Assembly (NCBI RefSeq): GCF_028372415.1
Contig: NC_092875.1
Span: forward strand, 56,656,919 to 56,720,918
Direction of reading: 5' to 3'
Origin: Notamacropus eugenii
Lineage: Eukaryota > Chordata > Mammalia > Diprotodontia > Macropodidae
DNA length: 64,000 nucleotides
Shown piece by piece: positions 38,044-48,738 of this stretch (the stretch's first letter is position 1; each line of letters opens with the position of its first letter). The notes under the pieces are model-generated. The model searched no databases, was not told the DNA's origin, and worked only from the letters and a program-made list of their open reading frames with translations. The position numbers were made by a program, and so were the translations under genes.

Positions 38044-38377
38044 TGTGGGAAACAAGGAAGTTCTGTTTCCACAGAGTCACTTGACCTAGGATGGTCAGGT
38101 AAAACATCTGAAACTACGCTCAAGCCTGATGAACTGTTTGAGGGAAAGTCTGTCAGAGAGGAGAACATGAAGTCACGTGGTCAGGAAACGGTGGCCTGCA
38201 AGATTCAAAGTTTGAAATTTTATAAGAATCTTGCCTTGTTCTGACCTTGTTGTAGCCTTTCTGGTAGCCATGCTTGAAACTACCTATTCTTTCAAGGAAA
38301 GGAACATTTCCTCCTCTGAACTCCATTTTAATAAATGTTCCTTGATACATTTTTGTGTGTCAAGTTCATCTCTAACA
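38044..38377 (+). repeat. 3' LTR of the fossil retrovirus
   Basis: A 334-base LTR, TGTGG to AACA, colinear with 25765-26108. Confidence 0.88.
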
Positions 38378-38382
38378 TCTGG

Positions 38383-38644
38383 TTTCCTGGTTAGAGAAAG
38401 GAGGTGATAATTACTAGACTATGAGGTTCCAGATTCTGGCTAAAGAATGTGAATTCCAAAAGCAGTGGAGGCTGTATTTAAGAGTTCAAGGATCTGATCT
38501 ACATTTGCCCTCCAGTCCTCCTTAGGGGAACTAAAAAATCTGAAAAACTTCCAAACTCTGCAGATAGCAAGAGATGCTAATTTATTCATTCAACTAAACA
38601 ACTTCTTTCATAGTAAAGCAAAATGACTGAGACAAATAAAATAT
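38383..38644. other. Spacer between tandem copies, right part
   Basis: Not alignable with copy A. It joins the 25408-25764 spacer if the retrovirus is set aside. No gene was seen. Confidence 0.55.
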
Positions 38645-39025
38645 CTTTCGAATAAGAGAATTTGATGGTAGAAATGTATATTCCAAGAAAAGTATATTCC
38701 AAGCAAAGACAGAAATAATAATCTTATCCATTAAAAAAAGAATTATAGCAGCACTTTTCATATCCAAAAAGAACTGGAAAGGAAAAGCAGTTTTCTCTTT
38801 GAATGGGAAATAAGTAGTAAAACAAAATGTAGTATAAGAATGTAATGAAAAACTATGCACTATCAGAATAATGCACATAAAGAATTCTGAGAATCATTAC
38901 ACATTCATATAACCTGAGACACTGTGACACAAGTACGGTCAGGAAAACAGTATTATATGCACAATGAGTTCAAAAATGTAAATGGAAAGAAAAATGAAAA
39001 TAAAACTCAACTCTGAGCTTGGTAT
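38645..39025 (+). mobile_element. L1 ORF2-end relic (copy B)
   Basis: It contains 'attatagcagcacttttcat' and 'gaatgggaaataagtag', worn forms of the conserved L1 ORF2 C-terminal region. It continues the L1 that in copy A lies at 2405-3963 and 5493-5551. Confidence 0.65.
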
Positions 39026-40832
39026 TAGGGAGGAATTGAGAAAATGCACCTTTTTCCTTTCTTTCTAAAGGTGTGAGTGGGGCAGTAGTGTGAAATACCA
39101 TATATCCTTTCTGCAATAATTGATATGTTTATGACTGTGTTTAAATTAGTTGTTTTCCTCTTTTTGTTATTAGGTTTATTAAGATGCCTAAGTAAATGTG
39201 GAGGAGGGGCAGATATATATTTGGAAGTGAATATGACAGCTGCAAAAAGCACCAGAAAAAATCTAAAAATATATGTGTTTTCTCCATGTACATATGATAT
39301 GCAATAAAATAAAAAAAATTAAGATGAGCAAATAGGAAGAATATAAAGAAATATAGAAAGACCATTAGGAAATAATGAAAAGTGAACGTAGAACCGGAAA
39401 GAAGGGGTACACTCCTTCCAGATATGCATGAAAGTGACTATAAAGGAGTGGGCAAAAGATCCCTCTGTACCCCATCAATTTGAAGAGGTTCCCCAGTCCA
39501 AATGCTCGGATTAAAGGTTATCAACTTATGCCTAGAGGTAGCTGACAGGCACCTCTCCATCAAAAGTGTGTGCCTGCTAGGACATAATTGAGATGACACA
39601 AGAATTCTTGATTAGTTTTTAAGTAGAAAGGCCCCCAAGATTCTCTGTTCCCTGGTACTCAAGGTGACAAATTGTTGTCATAAGACCATCCCCTTTTATT
39701 GACTTTGAAGAGAGTTAACAGCACATTGTGATCTCCTTTTTCCTTCTGCCCATTTTATTTTCCCTCATTCAAAGTTGGACCAGAATACAATAGAACAGGC
39801 CTGGATCTTGGATAAATAAAATTTGGTCCTGACCTTAGCCATGCCTCAAACCCCTTGGCACCTGGAAATGGTTGTCTTGGAGCCATAGGAATTATATGCC
39901 CTCATCCACAGATTCCTGAACGTACATCAGAAAGTAGAATTCTTGACATTACCCTGACTCAGCCCAAGAAAATGAAGCAATCAGGGCAATGAGAGAATTC
40001 CTCAATAAGCATGTGGTGAAAACAGATACATGCTTATCAGCATGACCAGAAAGGACAGTTCACAGTTTCTATGATCTTAACTATAAGGCAGAGAAAAAGA
40101 AAGTTTCGGTTTCTGGGCAGTGTGATCCGAGAATACCACTTTCTAGCAAAAGAGGACAGATTTTCCAAGTCACAGTTAGCTTAAGAATTAGCCTGACTTT
40201 GAGAATTCTCAAATTCAAGTGAAGAAAGACTATTATCTACATAGTTTCTGAATGGCATCCATCATAGGAAATAGAAGAGGGTACAAATGACCCCTGTAAC
40301 TCAAACACTAAAGTTACATAGGTTGAGGGGAATTAAGAGCTTTGGATCTTACCACCACCACCCTCTACTTTACAGTGAACTATTCAGACTGTTCACAATT
40401 CAAAAGGAAATGTATGGCTTGATCAGTAACCCTCAAATATGTTTCCCTTCCTAAGAATCTCCAAAACACAGGGAACAATGAAGAACTGAGTGGGGAGGAG
40501 AGGGGAGCACCCCAGGGCGAGGTCAGAAGGTTGCTGCTCAAAGGTACCCCATCATGCTTTCCAAGCACAGCTTGTGATTACTGAGGGTTATAATGTGTTT
40601 TCTGTATTTGGTTATGAGCTCCAAAGCAGAGTTGTTTGAACATGTCATATGTTTTCAGTGTCTGTTTTTAGGCTCACATAAATGCTTACATTTTCTGTGA
40701 GATGAAATAAAGTTACTCCTTACTGTTTTTGAGTTTGTTACCTTGATGTTATGTAAGAGAACTGGGGACTCGGCTTACATTTGCAGAATTCTAGAAATGA
40801 ACTAGAACTAAATTTTATTTTGAATTTTTCTT
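39026..40832. other. Copy B left arm without recognised gene
   Basis: Aligns with 6437-8200 of copy A. No conserved frame. Confidence 0.5.
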
Positions 40833-40841
40833 GAGAATAAA

Positions 40842-41049
40842 TTCTATTGTAACAGATGATACGGGAGAGTTGGAACACTAATTCTTTGTTGGTGGAGCAG
40901 TGAGCTGATCCAACCATTCTGGAAAGCAATTTGGAACCATGCCTAAAGGGCTACAAAAATGTGCATATCCAGCAATATCACTTCTAGGACTGTATCCCAA
41001 AGGAATCATAAAAATGGGAAAAGGTCTCACATGTACAAAAATATTTATA
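40842..41049 (+). mobile_element. 208-base internal L1 fragment with target duplication
   Basis: L1 ORF2 sequence ('gaaagcaatttggaaccatg', 'aaatatttatag') sits between 9-base direct repeats gagaataaa (40833-40841 and 41050-41058). Copy A has the unoccupied site near 8205. It lacks an L1 3' end and poly-A. Confidence 0.75.
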
Positions 41050-41264
41050 GAGAATAAACCCTGGGACTAGTTCATAACAAGTAAAAGAAGGAAAAATGAT
41101 ATTTGGGGCTTCCTCTTCTGAGACTGGATGAAGTAGCTATCATTTTGTCATTTGGGATAGTCTCTGGACTATATTATATAATTAGAGTAACAATAACAAT
41201 AGAAATCATGACAACAAAATATGCATATAGAGATTTAGGCTGATAGTTACCTTTATATACCTTG

Positions 41265-41460
41265 TTTTATTTGATCATTACAAAAACTGTGTAATATAGG
41301 GTTCATTATCAGCATTTTATTGATTCTGAAACTGCGGCTCAGATAAAATGACTTGCCCAGAGAGGCAAAGCTAGGAAGTATCAAAAGTTGCATTCAAATC
41401 CAAATCTTTCCAAGCAAATCCTTCTGTCCACTACATCGAACTCCTCCCAATGATGACTTG
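41265..41460 (-). repeat. MIR-like SINE relic (copy B)
   Basis: 'gattctgaaactgcggctca' and 'gacttgcccagagaggcaaa' match the MIR body in reverse. Ortholog of 8345-8575. Confidence 0.7.
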
Positions 41461-41604
41461 GAATGACTAAAAAAAATTGTTAACACTTTATTGAATTGAA
41501 ATGAATTGATTTAAACAGACTAATCAAAGAAGTTTGATTAGTTGAGCAAATGTTCAATGTCAAGTTTTTAATGAAATACTTAAGTGTTTTTTTTTTAAAA
41601 AACC

Positions 41605-41812
41605 TTGAACAACTCAAAGGACTTATAATGAATAATGCTCTCTTACTCCAGAAAAAGCACTTTTGGGGTCTGAATACAGATTGAAGCATACCTTTTAAAC
41701 TTTCTTCATTTTTCTTGTTTTTTCATTGGGGGGGGACATGTTTTCTTTTATAACATGATTAATAGGCAATATTTTTGCATAACTCTATATATATAACCAA
41801 AAAAAGATCTTG
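41605..41812 (+). repeat. L1-like 3' end fragment (copy B)
   Basis: It contains 'agaaaaagcacttttggggt' and 'ctgaatacagattgaagcat', followed by a T-rich part and 'tataacatgattaataggc'. It is flanked by similar 'ccttgaacaa' and 'tcttgagcag' segments. Copy 0 shares at least its end, copy A does not. Confidence 0.5.
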
Positions 41813-41924
41813 AGCAGTTATAAAATTGAGCCAATCTAATTAGATGAAATTTAATAGGAATAAACATATGGTTTTACACTTGGGTTGGGAAGGCAAATGA
41901 GAAAGATAATATGTGTGGAAACCA

Positions 41925-42340
41925 ATTAAAAAACTATAGATGCTTGTCCTGAAGAGGACAAGACTTTAGTTTGACATGACAGTTGTCTTCATGGGTTTGA
42001 AATTATCTCTTGTGGAAGAGTGATTGGACTTGTTCTGCTTGGTCCCAGAAGATGCAATGAGAAAAAGTGAGATAAATCCACAAAGAGGCCAATTTTGGCT
42101 CAGTAGAAGCAAAAACTTTCTTACAATTAAAATACTGCAACAGCAGAATGAGATGCCATGGGAAGCAGAGGCTTCTTTCTTGGGGACATTATAGAGGATT
42201 CAGATTGGACTGAAGGATCTCTGAAGTACTATCCTCCTCAAGATCTCCAGGGTTTGGTAATTTCATATAAGATGTTGGACAGCTCTCACTGTTAGGAACC
42301 CTTCTGCCATAGATTTCTGCCCCAAAGGAAATTCAGCTGT
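41925..42340 (+). repeat. L3/CR1-type LINE 3' relic (copy B)
   Basis: Fuller than the copy A ortholog. It includes 'ttcttacaattaaaatactg' and 'gcagaatgagatgccatggg'. Confidence 0.65.
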
Positions 42341-42780
42341 TCAGGGACTGGAAATATAATTATATGATTTTTCTAATTAAGAGTTTGGGGGATTGAGCCT
42401 CTTAGGCACTAGACCTTTCAAATATTCTTCTCTTCCCTCCACAGGACCAGAGAGCAGCTATCTCAGATCAGGAGGGAGTCTGCTTATGCCTCCCAGGGTT
42501 ATCAGTCCAACTGCCTGCAGCTCTCCATTTTTTCTAGAACCCAAAATATCTGTTTTCCTTGTCTCATATTCCAACAGATACTGTCAGCCAAACCTGTCCC
42601 ATTCTCTGTATTCAGTAACTGATTGGAAGTAGGAAATGTTGGGAAGGGAGAGAGGAAAAGATGTGGGCAGTAAGGGAAAAGAGAAACAGCCTGTTGTTTC
42701 TCAGAAATTCGAGATCCTCCCCAGCCCAGCACAGATGAAATGACAGCCTAATCCAGTCAATAGAGCAACACAAGCAGAGT
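42340..42780. other. Block conserved in all three unit copies (copy B)
   Basis: Ortholog of 10590-11085. The open frame 42393-42632 shares an 'LLGTRPFKYSS' start with the other two. No function is assigned. Confidence 0.4.
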
Positions 42781-42849
42781 GTACTTGAAAGGCACAGAAT
42801 TCAGCCCAGAATCAAGTTTGGAGGAAAAGCTAAGGAAAGTAAAATAAGC

Positions 42850-43025
42850 CCGATACTCTACATCACGTTCTGGTCCCATCCTCACCAATAAGACTTTGGT
42901 CTAATTATTTTCATTCTTGTGCCCTGATCCATAAAATGGGTATCAAAAATTCCATATTGACTTCATGGTGGGTTTATTTGTAAGGGTCAAAGGAGATCAT
43001 GTTTGTGGAATTTTTGGTGACCTTA
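42850..43025 (+). repeat. MIR-like SINE relic (copy B)
   Basis: 'ccataaaatgggtatcaaaa' in the MIR/CORE position. Ortholog of 11130-11285. Confidence 0.55.
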
Positions 43026-44149
43026 AATGATCTCCGAAATATATATATATATTTTTTTTCTCACAGTAGCAGAGATATGAGTCTGGTGTGGCTGAATCCA
43101 TCTCAGTCAAGAGTAATCCAAACACCGAGGACAATCTTCAGCCAGAGGTAAGTCTCAGATGCCCTAATAGAAAGCTCAATAAATAAATTAGGGGCTATGC
43201 CCCTCATCCCAGATGAAAGGTTCTAGACTATGGTAAGGCCCTTTCATACAAACTGTAGATAATTCCTGTGATTCTACAGACCTCTGAAAGGCTCTGGAGG
43301 CTGACCCTATCACTCCGGGAACAAGTCACAAGGTCAGGGAGTATAAGTAAGGGCAGAGGAGGTGATGAAAGCACATACCTCCCTAATGACAGCTGATGGG
43401 TGGACTGAAACCATATCCTATGATTTGAAGGTAGTTACATGCATGGGGAAATTTCACAGGATTGGCTGAAATTCCTAAGGAGATTGTCCAGAAGAAATAT
43501 ATGATAAGGAAACAGTCAGAGACTCTATAGTATTTGAAATATGATCCATCAATGTGCCAGATGTCTGTCCCCTTTACAGACTTTATTGTAAGAGGTATGA
43601 AAGATCCCAATAGTGTATATGTATTTTCATTAGATTTTCTTAAATTTTCTTAAATTCAGCAGAAGCAATATTCTCTTTGACTCACATCACTTCCTACTGT
43701 CTTCTACTCATTATCCTAAGACAATTTTTATTGCTTTTGTGTACCTTGGCCTCTTGGTCTTTTTTCCTTCTCTCTCTTTGTGATAGGGGTGCTCTGAAAT
43801 TCTGATTTATTATTACTTATTCTATTATATTCCTCTCTCTATCCTTTCTACCTTCTATTTCTCTGCACTCTCAGATTTTGCTGAGGATACAAAGCACAAA
43901 AATCAAGTTATGAAAAGTAACCAGTGTTTTTTGAGTTCTACTATGAGGAACTATTCCTATACAGAAAGTCTTTGGGACCAGGTTGTTTAGTGGTACATAG
44001 AGCAACCATACTGTAAGCTAGAAGCCAATCAATTGTCAGTTGGTTACTGCACTTATCTGCCTCCAAGGAAGATGGGGATGATTGGGCTGGGGGAAGAGGG
44101 ATAGAGAAGGGAGTCAAAACAAAGGTAGAAGTGGTAAGGAATGACCTAA
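43026..44149. other. Copy B stretch with nothing recognised
   Basis: Aligns with 11286-12589. No conserved frame or repeat signature. Confidence 0.5.
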
Positions 44150-44420
44150 GACCGGATATGTGATATCATGATGGGGGAGACAAAGGCTTTCCAATGTTTG
44201 AAGAATGGTTATGAGAAAGATAAGGGGTGCTTTCCTTGATCTCAAGAGAGCAGAAATAGGCATAATGCATGGAAGTTGCAAAAAACATTCAATGTGACAG
44301 GAAGAAAAACTTCCTAAAAATTATAGACTTGGGACATTCCAAGAAGCACAGGCAGACATTGCACCACACCTAAGAGGAATTTCATGAGGTTTGCAGGAAG
44401 GGGAAAAAAGAACCATGAGG
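44150..44420 (+). repeat. L3/CR1-type LINE 3' relic (copy B, second)
   Basis: 'ggcataatgcatggaagttg' and 'ggaagaaaaacttcctaaaa'. Ortholog of 12590-12895. Confidence 0.7.
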
Positions 44421-44517
44421 GGAAAGACTTTCACAAGCTATAGTACCCCTTTCACAGCAAGTGCTCTCTAAATTTGATTCCGCTTTCTCCTTCATGATCT
44501 CTGTACTTGTGGAATTG

Positions 44518-44822
44518 TACATCAGTTCTGGTTTTTTTCCTTTGGAACGGTGAGTTGTTTTATACAAGCTGCTCATACTATTCAACCTTGGTAAACATCT
44601 TTCACCTCTCTCTAGAAACCTATTAAGGATGTCTAGTAGATATGAATTCAAAAGTAACAGAGGAATTTTAGAAGAGTACATCAGGGCTGTTTTTCTTTTC
44701 CTTTGGAGGGATGAGTTATTTATACAAGCTGTTCATACTATTCAACCTTAGCAAATATCCCTTGCTAGAAACCTATTAAGGACATCTAATAGATATGAAT
44801 TCAAGCTTAATAAAGGAATCAG
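44518..44822 (+). repeat. Local tandem duplication, two units of about 150-160 bases
   Basis: Units 44518-44676 and 44677-44822 both open 'tacatcag' and share 'catactattcaacctt' and 'gaaacctattaagga'. Copy A has a single unit near 12960-13060, so it arose in copy B. Confidence 0.85.
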
Positions 44823-45269
44823 ACTGGCAGAAATTTATAAGTATTAAAGGTTATAAGTTTTATAAGTATTATAAATTACAAAGTATTAGATAATGTAAAT
44901 TAATAATGATTAAGTTTATAAGTATTAAAGAACCATCACCAAACACCTCAGGGCTACCCCTAGAACCTTGAGGGGAAATATATCTGTTGGACTGAGTGTT
45001 GGTTAGAAGAACCCCAGAGTATATCTTATACTTCTGTAAAAGACTGGAGATCTTAGAATAGGACACACTTAAGTATGAAAGAGCACAGAGCTCCTTTGGC
45101 CCTTCTGGTTGATACTTCTCTCTTACTGGCCATCAGCCCCAACAGGGTCTAGTCTTCCTACTACCACCAATATAAGCCCCAATATAAGGAATAAACTCTT
45201 TTTCTTCCTCTTTGGGGTTTCACAGTATCTGCCTACGGTAGATATGTGTACCCTGCTCCTACCTCTACT
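44823..45269. other. Copy B stretch with nothing recognised
   Basis: An AT-rich run near 44840-44930, then sequence alignable with about 13560-13950. No gene was seen. Confidence 0.5.
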
Positions 45270-45500
45270 TTAGTGGTAGCTATTTTTAAGTATTAGAAGG
45301 GCTAGGTCCTTAACCTAGAGAGGACATGGCAAAAAGACAAATTTAGACTTGACCTCAGAAAACAAAGAAACCATCAAATAAACTTCTTACAATTAGAGCC
45401 TACCAAACATGAAATACACTCTCTAAGGAGATGGTGGGTTCCTGCTCATGGGAGGTCTTCAAGCAAGAGCTGGATAAAGAATTCTCATCCATTAAATGAC
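45270..45500 (+). repeat. L3/CR1-type LINE 3' relic (copy B, third)
   Basis: 'aacttcttacaattagagcc' and 'ggaggtcttcaagcaagagc'. Ortholog of 13960-14240. Confidence 0.7.
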
Positions 45501-45599
45501 CTTCCATCAACCTCTCTGCTGTCTCTGTGGATTACAAAGTTATGACACAATGCTCAAGTCTCCTCACCCTTAAACATCTTTCCCCAAAGTCACCCTATT

Positions 45600-45800
45600 T
45601 TTCCCATTGGTGAGTTCCTCCATGAAGTGCCCCACTTGGGGAAAGACCTTAGATTTGTCCATTGTTCTTCTCCCTTCATAGCCTCTGAGTCTCCCTTCAT
45701 AGCCTCTGTCATCATGCCATTACACCTTCCCTCTCTCTGCCTCATCCCTCTTATTTCTTATTTTTGTATCCCTAGCATTTAGCTCAGTGACAAGAACTTT
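45600..45800 (+). repeat. L2-like LINE 3' end (copy B)
   Basis: 'tttgtatccctagcatttag' as in 14320-14545. It stops just before the copy B deletion point. Confidence 0.5.
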
Positions 45801-45864
45801 TTCATAGTAGGACCTCATCTGAAATTCTGTGATTAGTTCCGAGTTTAGAATTTACAATTTAGAA

Positions 45865-46295
45865 AAGTGCTGATGATCTGGAGAGGATGCAAGGGAGAGC
45901 AACCAGGATGGTGAGTGTCCTATGTAGATCAGATGAATGAGCTAATCTTACTTTACCTAAAGAAGAGAAAACTTACATAATATGGGCTAACTGTTCTTGC
46001 ATATTTAAAGAGATATTATGTGGGAGAGAAAAGAGATTTGCTGGACTCATAAAGTAGAATGAGAGCATTGATAGAATTAGAAAATAGTTGTATTTTTGGC
46101 TCAATAGAGAGGAAAGTGAGAGCAAACCCAGAATGGAATAGCCTTCCTCAGGAAGCTGAGAGTTTCCCTTCCATAGAGATCTTCAAGGAAAGGCCAGAAG
46201 CACACTTATCAGGTATATTTTTATGCCAGGAATGTTGTGGAATACAATTTTGTCCTGTGTGCCCTATGAGTTCCCTTCCATTTTTTTATTATTTC
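45865..46295 (+). repeat. L3/CR1 LINE 3' portion (copy B, fourth)
   Basis: 'ctggagaggatgcaagggag', 'agcaaccaggatggtgag' and 'gagatcttcaaggaaaggcc'. Its left part is missing relative to 15270-15895. Confidence 0.75.
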
Positions 46296-46635
46296 AATTG
46301 AAGAATGGACATTCTTCATACCATATCATTATCCTCTCCCTCTGCTATTGGCAACAGAAATGGACCTGCCCTGTCCATGGTAACTCTTTCTTTATCTCAC
46401 TGCTCAATGGTCATTGTTGCTTAGAGCAAATTCGAGATGAGAGTCATTTCTAAATGTAGTTGTTCATATTTCAAAAATTGTCTGAACTGGAAAGAAGCTT
46501 AGAGGTCATTGAGATAAAGTCCTTCATCTTGCATTGAGATGGAATGTGGAAATACTGACTTATCTAAGATCATGAAGGTAATAAGTGACAAAGACAGGTG
46601 TATAACTTAGAAATTCTAACTCAGAGCCTGGTCAG
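46296..46635. other. Region just upstream of OR B
   Basis: Aligns with 15896-16260. Presumed intron or 5' flank. No promoter or 5' exon could be placed. Confidence 0.5.
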
Positions 46636-46639
46636 AGTC

Positions 46640-46665
46640 ATATTTCTTTCCATTTCATACACAAG
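46640..46665 (+). promoter_or_regulatory. Possible alternative splice acceptor of OR B
   Basis: A pyrimidine-rich tract ends in 'acacaag', with AG at 46664-46665. An exon starting at 46666 would contain ATG 46683 as its first ATG, in frame with the receptor. This is inference only. Confidence 0.3.
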
Positions 46666-46682
46666 GATAATTGGATTTTTAT

Positions 46683-47645
46683 ATGCTCTTCTCATTTCTC
46701 TTTCTCAGCAGAAAAGTTAACCCCATAATACCAGGAAATCAAACACAATTCATTGAATTTATTCTCTTGCGATTTTGTGAAAAACCAGATCAGCAGGGGC
46801 CCCTCTTTGGGATGTTCTTGGGTATGTATTTGGTCACAGTTATTGGAAACCTGCTCATAATGCTGGCCATTGGCTCTGACTCTCACCTCCACACCCCCAT
46901 GTACTTCTTCCTTTCCAACTTGTCCTTTGTGGATATCTGTGTGGTATCCACCACAGTCCCCAAGATGTTGCTGAGCATCTTGACAGAGAACAAAGCCATT
47001 TCCTATGCTGACTGTCTTACGCAGATGTCCTTCTTTAATGTTTTTGTTTCCTTGGATATTTTCCTCCTTACTGCAATGGCCTATGACCGTTTTGTGGCTA
47101 TCTGTCACCCTCTACACTATGCAGTCATCATGAGCCCTTGGCTCTGTGGCCAGCTGGTCCTGTTCTCCTGGATAATAAGCTCTCTAAACTCCCTCCTTCA
47201 ATGTCTGATGGTAACACGGCTCTCCTTCTGTACAGACCATGAAATTCAGCACTTCTTTTGTGATCTTGCTGAGGTTCTGAAACTCTCTTGTTCTGACACT
47301 CTCCTCAATTATGTCTTGTTATATTTTGTTACTGGACTGTTGGCTATTCTCCCACTCACTGGGATACTTTTCTCTTATACTCAGATCTGTTTTTCCATTA
47401 TGAAAGTCCCTTCAGCTCGGGGTAAGTATAAAGCCTTTTCTACCTGTGGTTCTCACCTCTCTGTTGTTTCCTTATTCTATGGCACAGGGTTTGGCGTATA
47501 TTTGAGCTCCTCTGCTACCCCCTCTTCCTGGAAGAGCACAGTTGCCTCAGCAATGTATGCTGTGGTCACTCCCATGTTGAACCCCTTCATCTATACACTA
47601 AGAAATAAAGATATCAAAGATGCCCTTAAAAGGCTTGTTAGGTAG
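46683..47645 (+). CDS. Olfactory receptor, class II, OR7-like (copy B), start codon lost
   Basis: Paralog of the receptor at 16338, with 38 differences in 306 aligned residues (about 88 percent identity). All family motifs persist: NQT near the N-terminus, GN in TM1, [44 protein letters not shown]. There is no internal stop. The codon aligned with the OR A start is ATA (46725-46727). The frame stays open upstream to ATG 46683, giving 320 residues with a hydrophobic extension that begins MLFSFLFLS. That ATG lies before the ancestral splice acceptor, so it is usable only with intron retention or an acceptor further upstream such as 46665. The next in-frame ATG falls inside TM1. The differences cluster in TM3 and the N-terminus. 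It may be a recent pseudogene or a gene with a shifted start. An in-frame TTG at 46671 is not taken as the start. Confidence 0.85.
   Translation: MLFSFLFLSRKVNPIIPGNQTQFIEFILLRFCEKPDQQGPLFGMFLGMYLVTVIGNLLIMLAIGSDSHLHTPMYFFLSNLSFVDICVVSTTVPKMLLSILTENKAISYADCLTQMSFFNVFVSLDIFLLTAMAYDRFVAICHPLHYAVIMSPWLCGQLVLFSWIISSLNSLLQCLMVTRLSFCTDHEIQHFFCDLAEVLKLSCSDTLLNYVLLYFVTGLLAILPLTGILFSYTQICFSIMKVPSARGKYKAFSTCGSHLSVVSLFYGTGFGVYLSSSATPSSWKSTVASAMYAVVTPMLNPFIYTLRNKDIKDALKRLVR
46688..46711 (+). promoter_or_regulatory. Ancestral splice acceptor of the OR B coding exon
   Basis: The tract ends 'tttctcagcag', with AG at 46710-46711. It aligns with the OR A acceptor at 16323-16324. Use of it leaves no ATG before the receptor, because the start codon reads ATA at 46725. 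Confidence 0.65.
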
Positions 47646-47804
47646 TCTCCTACCAGTGATGGGTCTGGCTCCTGCCCTTCAGAATAGGACACAGGTACTT
47701 CTGGGGAAAATATTGGGAGACAGGAATTTTGGATTCCTCAGTTCTCTCCCCAGTAAAATCCATCCTTCCTTTAGTCAACAACGTGAATTTTCTAAAGTAC
47801 GGGT

Positions 47805-48345
47805 CTGACCCTCTCACCTGTGCTAAGCAGTGAATGCCAGAGATTCCTTATTGGCTCCAGGATCAAATACAAAATTCTCTGTTTGATATTCCAACCCTTT
47901 CATAAGCCAGTCTCATTCTACATTTCCAGTTTTCTAATACCTTACTCCATATCATGTACTCCTTGCTTCAGTGAGTTTTTTGCCATTCCATGAACAAGAC
48001 ACTCAATTTCTTGGCTCAGGGTATTTTCTCAGGCTGTCCTCCATGTCTGGAATACTCTCTCTACTCAACTACACCTTTTGGAATCTTTTCTTTCAAGTCA
48101 ATTTTTTTTAAAAAACTCTGATTTTTACTGGAAGCCTTTCCCAATCACCCTTAATCCTAGTACCTTCTTTCTCTTAATATGTTCTATTAATCCTGTGTAT
48201 AGCTTGTATGTATATATTTGTTTGCATGTTGTTTCACCCATTAGATTGTGAGATCCTTGAGGTCAGGGACTATTTTGTCCTTATCTTGTATCCCCAAATG
48301 CACCTAGCAAATTTTGGGTGCTTAATAAATGTTTGTTGATGAATC
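47805..48345 (+). repeat. L2-like LINE 3' end (copy B)
   Basis: 'aggatcaaatacaaaattct', 'ttagattgtgagatccttga' and 'gtgcttaataaatgtttgtt'. Ortholog of 17395-17975. Confidence 0.7.
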
Positions 48346-48738
48346 TCAAAGTCCCTATCTTTCTGGCTCACTCTGCTCTTGTTGACTATAAATCACCTTG
48401 ATTTTATTCTTCATATCTCCACTCTCAGTGTTTCCATCATAACTACATCTGATTGAACCCCTCCTTCTTCCTCACCACATTTTCCAGCTCCAAAATCCTG
48501 AAAATGGAGTGAAAAGATAGAATTTATTGCTCAACCTAGTACTTATAAGCTACGTACACTTGGCCAAGGGACTTAATAACTTTCATCATTCCTGAAATGG
48601 AAAAAGTAAGACTTGCCATGAAAACCTGAAATTTTTTTTCTCAGCACATAAAATCAAATACTGAATATAAAAGTGCTTTGTGAACTGTGAAATATTACAT
48701 ATCTGTGGGAAAGAAAAAAATAGAGAAAATCAATATGG

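Larger units (their letters stand above)
25765..38377 (+). mobile_element. Fossil class I endogenous retrovirus (gammaretrovirus-like)
   Basis: Two similar LTRs in the same orientation flank a 12-kb interior. A polypurine tract precedes the 3' LTR, and there is a possible 5-base target duplication (cctgg and tctgg). Gag-related segments are recognisable. Pol and env were not recognised. It is broken throughout, with many lesions. The LTRs differ at very roughly 12 percent by eye, suggesting insertion tens of millions of years ago. Three later elements lie inside it. Confidence 0.85.
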
